64,000 nt of DNA from Cryptomeria japonica (lineage: Eukaryota; Streptophyta; Pinopsida; Cupressales; Cupressaceae). The notes below the pieces were generated by a model. The model had not been told where the DNA came from. It was given only the letters and a program-made list of their open reading frames with translations, and did no database searches. This document shows, one piece after another, positions 60,740-64,000 of this stretch (position 1 is its first letter; each line of letters begins with the position of its first letter). The translations under genes and the position numbers were made by a program. The DNA is taken from positions 38,444,911 to 38,508,910 of the forward strand of contig NC_081412.1 of assembly GCF_030272615.1 (NCBI RefSeq), read 5' to 3'.

Positions 60740-63700
60740 AAAGAAAAAACATAAACCACTGAATCACAATGCTGACTACTCCCCCTGAGCAATAGCATCC
60801 CACATCAGTGCCAGAATGAATAGTATCTTTGATAATGCATGTTGGACTGATACTAAATCGCATCAAGCAAGTCTCTACTGGAGGGGTAGAAACTCCCAAT
60901 CTATCTCTTAGGTACTCAAATGATTCCTTGGAGAAAGGTTTACTGAAAATATCTGCAATCTACTCTTTGATGTTCACATAAACCAATCTAACTTCATTTG
61001 CTTCCACCTTATCCTTCAAAAAGTTATACTTGATAGATATATGCTTTGTTTTAGAATAAAATACTAGATTCTTTGATATATCAATAGTAGTAGAGTTATC
61101 ACAGTGAATAACTATTGGTGCATCACAATCCACCTTTATATCCTTCAACATTTTCTTCATCCATAAAACTTGTGTACAGTTAGTAGCAGCAACAACTACT
61201 TAGCTTCAACAGTAGATAAAGAAGTGCATGACTCTTTCTTGCTGATCCATGAAACCAACTTCTTTCCAAGAAATAAATCTCCACCGGAACTACTTTTCCA
61301 GTCATCAACATCTCCCCACCAATAAACATCTGGATATGGACATAAAGTAAAGTTATCATCCTTAGGGTACCACAAGCCATATTATGATGTACCTTACAAG
61401 TATCTAAAAATACTTTTCATCGCCATCTCATTATTTTCTCTAGGATCACTCTAAAATCTTGAAACAATACAAACAACATTCATAATGTTAGGCCTAGTCT
61501 AAGTCAAATAAAGAAGACCACCAATCATAGATTTGTATCTTGTAGGATTTACCGGTGCAGAAACATCTTTTCTTGTCAATTTCTCGCTTGTAACCATAGG
61601 AGTACTTACTAGTTTAGAATCTCCCATACAAAATTTCTTCAACAATTCCTTAGCATATTTAGTTTGACAAATGAAAATACCTTTGTCAGTCTGATTAATC
61701 TGCAAACCTAAGAAAAATTCCATCTCACCAATCATAGACATCTCAAATTCTTTCTCCATATTTTTAGAAAATTCTATGCATAACTTATCTTCACCTCCAA
61801 AAATAATGTCATCAACAAATACTTCAATAATCAGTATATCATCATCAGTGACTATATTATATAAATTACTATCAGCACTGCCTTTAGTAAAACCAAGCTT
61901 CAAAAGATATTTATCCAACCTTGCATACCAAGCTCTAGGTGCTTGTTTCAATCCATATAAATCTTTCCTTAACCTGCAAACCATATCTGTATCATCTGAT
62001 AGTAAAAAACCATTAGGTTTCTCAATATAAACTTCTTCATCAACATCCCCATTCAAAAATGCACATTTAACATCCATCTAATAAACCTTGTAGTTTTTAT
62101 AAGCAGCATAAACAAGAAATAATCTTATAGCTTCAATCCTAGCTATAGGTGCAAAAGTTTCTCCATAATCAATTCCTTCCTTCTGAGAATATCCTTTACA
62201 AACCAATCTAGCCTTATTCAGGTTATAACTTGACCATCCTGATTCAATTTATTCCTAAAAACCCATTTAGTTCCAACAACATTTTAATTTTTAGGTCAAG
62301 GAACCAAGGTCCATGTATTATTTTTCTCAATTTGATCTAATTCTTCTTCCATAGCTTTCAACCAATATTCATCTTTACATGCCTCAATTACTAATATCGG
62401 TTCAACTTGTGAAATTAAACATACCTCATTAATTGCCAGTCTTCTTCTTGTCATCACTTCATTGCTCTTATCCCCAATGATTTGATCTTCTGAATGATTC
62501 AATCTCACATACCTAGGAGTCTTCTAACTTTCTATTCCTCTTCCCTATTCTTCAGTTACTGTAGAATTCTCTGATGTTTCCCGAGTAACTTGTTCAACTC
62601 TCTATTCCAGTAAAGGCACTATCAGTTCACATATAATCATTTCCACTGCCGGTTCCTTCTCATAAACTCTAATTTGACTTATGTTCATCTCATCTACTTT
62701 CACATTATCACTCTCCACAATTCTCTATAATCTCTTATTATAACATCTATATGCTTTTCTTTCATTAGAATAATCAATAAATATGCCTTCATCACATCTA
62801 GGGTCAAATTTCCCAATAATATCATCTCTCCTGATATAACATTTACTACCAAAAATTTTGAAATACTTAACTGTAGGTGTATTGCCAAACCATAAATCAT
62901 AAGGTGTCTTACCAATTTCTCCTGTGATATGTACTATGTTGAATGTATAAACCATTGTGCTCACTGCTTCTCTCCAGTAGTTATGAGGTAGACTAGCTTC
63001 CATCATCATTGTTCTAGTAGCATCCAAGATAGTTATGTTCTTCCTTTCCACAAATCTATTCTGATGAGATGTTCGAGGAGCAGAAAATTGTCTTCTTATA
63101 CCATGCTTGTCACAAAAGTTATTAAACTCATTGAATGTGAATTCTCCACCATGATCTGATATCAAACATTTAATTTTCAATCCTATCTCAGTTTCCACTT
63201 TAGCCTTAAAGATTTTAAACTTTTCAGATGCTTTAGATTTTTCTCTCAGAAAAGTAACCCACATCATTCTAGAATAATCATCAATGATTAGCATAAAATA
63301 TCTATCACCTTGAAAACTTTTAACTCTAGAAGGGCCACACAAATTAGTATAAATAAGATCAAGAACATCATTTGATTTATCTTGTATACTCCTAAAAGAG
63401 GTTCTAACCTGTTTACCCATCTGACATTCTTTATATATCGGATTATAGGGCTTCATAATATTAGGTATATCCCTAACTACCTTAGTTGAATTGATCTTCA
63501 CAATGCAATCAAAATTCACATGACACAACCTTTTATGCCATAGCCAACTCTCATCAATCTGTGTAATCAAACATGTCTTCTCACCGGAGTTCAAATGAAA
63601 TAAATTACCTTTTTTTTGTGTACCGGTTGCAATCTCCAAGCTAGATCTTTTAATGATTTTGCATTTCCCATCCTTGAACTGTAATTGAAATCCCTTGTCT

Positions 63701-64000
63701 ACCAATTGTCCTACACACAAAAGATTATGCCTCAAACCTTCAACATAATAAACATTGTCAGTATTGATCTTACCATCCAATGATATAGTTCATTTTCCTT
63801 TGATCATACATGCCTTGTCATCTCCAAATCTAACTAGACCACCATCAAAATCTTGCAAAGATATAAACTTCCCTTTATCTCCAGTCATATGATGTAACAA
63901 CCACTATCAATTACCCATTCATCCTTGTCTTCAATTTTAGCAGCAAGTGCCTTCTCTTCAGGTACATTATCTTCCAATGTCGGATCATCTTCCTTGATAG
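60740..64000 (-). pseudogene. pol: Copia pol: protease, integrase, RT, RNase H
   Basis: Protease active site DSG is intact (63897-63908) but a one-base loss follows immediately. From 63780 a 351-codon block is open: HHCC zinc residues (WHKRLCHVNF; the third residue, Cys, is Tyr in IYKEC), integrase YTNLCGP (Asn for the first catalytic Asp), ISDHGGEF and FVERKN. A second open block, 62077-61499, is RT with MDVKCAFLNGDVDEEVYIEK and an intact FVDDIIFGG. RNase H (about 61400-60900) has broken frames but shows IVIHCDNSTTIDIS and IADIFSKPF. It would make DNA from element RNA and insert it. Stops and frameshifts between blocks make it inactive. Confidence 0.88.

Larger units (their letters stand above)
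59965..64000 (-). mobile_element. Copia retrotransposon, 3' part (continues past window)
   Basis: 3' LTR about 59965-60514, polypurine tract 60515-60532 and pol from about 60740 to the window edge. The gag and 5' LTR lie beyond 64000. It is related to the 17-24 kb element over pol but has a different LTR. Pol is broken by fewer stops, so it is probably younger. Confidence 0.82.

Noticed and set aside
1-64000. tRNA, rRNA or CRISPR loci
   Set aside because: No cloverleaf, rRNA core or regularly spaced identical repeats were seen; the genome is a plant nuclear one. A tRNA scan would be needed to exclude a decayed tRNA.

Overview
This window looks like a piece of a large, repeat-rich plant nuclear genome, about two-thirds A+T. 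The plant signature comes from several independent sources: an L1-type LINE with an RNase H domain, a CACTA (En/Spm) transposase with TNP2/DUF4218/DUF4216-like blocks, copia elements primed by initiator-Met-like sites, and a PLS-type PPR gene remnant. I see no intact host gene. The low gene density and the large orphan ORFs carried by LTR elements remind me of gymnosperms (conifers), but that is an impression and not something the sequence proves.

Layout. 1-689 is the end of a gypsy-type LTR (minus) that cut into the next element. 690-7980 is a copia-like LTR retrotransposon (minus) with a CCHC Gag and an orphan second ORF, but no recognisable pol. 7981-10449 is anonymous sequence with a 50-bp minisatellite. 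10450-16480 is an almost full-length, mutated L1-type LINE (plus). 17381-24398 is a complete but dead copia element (minus) with both LTRs. 24405-27005 is a degenerate TTAGGG-like array split by an insertion of about 1.1 kb. 27011-28330 is the 3' end of a gypsy element (minus). 28806-29480 is a copia LTR fragment, and 29941-30690 is a PPR pseudogene (minus). About 32.1-48.0 kb is a decayed CACTA transposon (plus) with a transposase pseudogene and a second multi-exon gene. That second gene has a non-autonomous gypsy element (39181-47441) in one intron, with matching 5-bp target duplications. 49130-52746 and 55479-58664 are two diverged, same-strand copies of one orphan long-ORF family, each with a TCGATGAA-rich upstream region. 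About 59965-64000 is the 3' part of a second copia element (minus) that runs off the window.

How it fits together. Almost everything is nested selfish DNA in several stages of decay. The gypsy element at 39-47 kb is the youngest: its LTRs differ by only a few percent and its main ORF is open for about 1.9 kb. Most stops in the older elements sit where Trp or Gln is expected, which fits C-to-T decay of methylated DNA. The least explained material is the set of three related orphan ORFs (1.4-5.2, 49.1-52.7 and 55.5-58.7 kb) and the two LTR elements that keep structural or protease genes but carry no reverse transcriptase.
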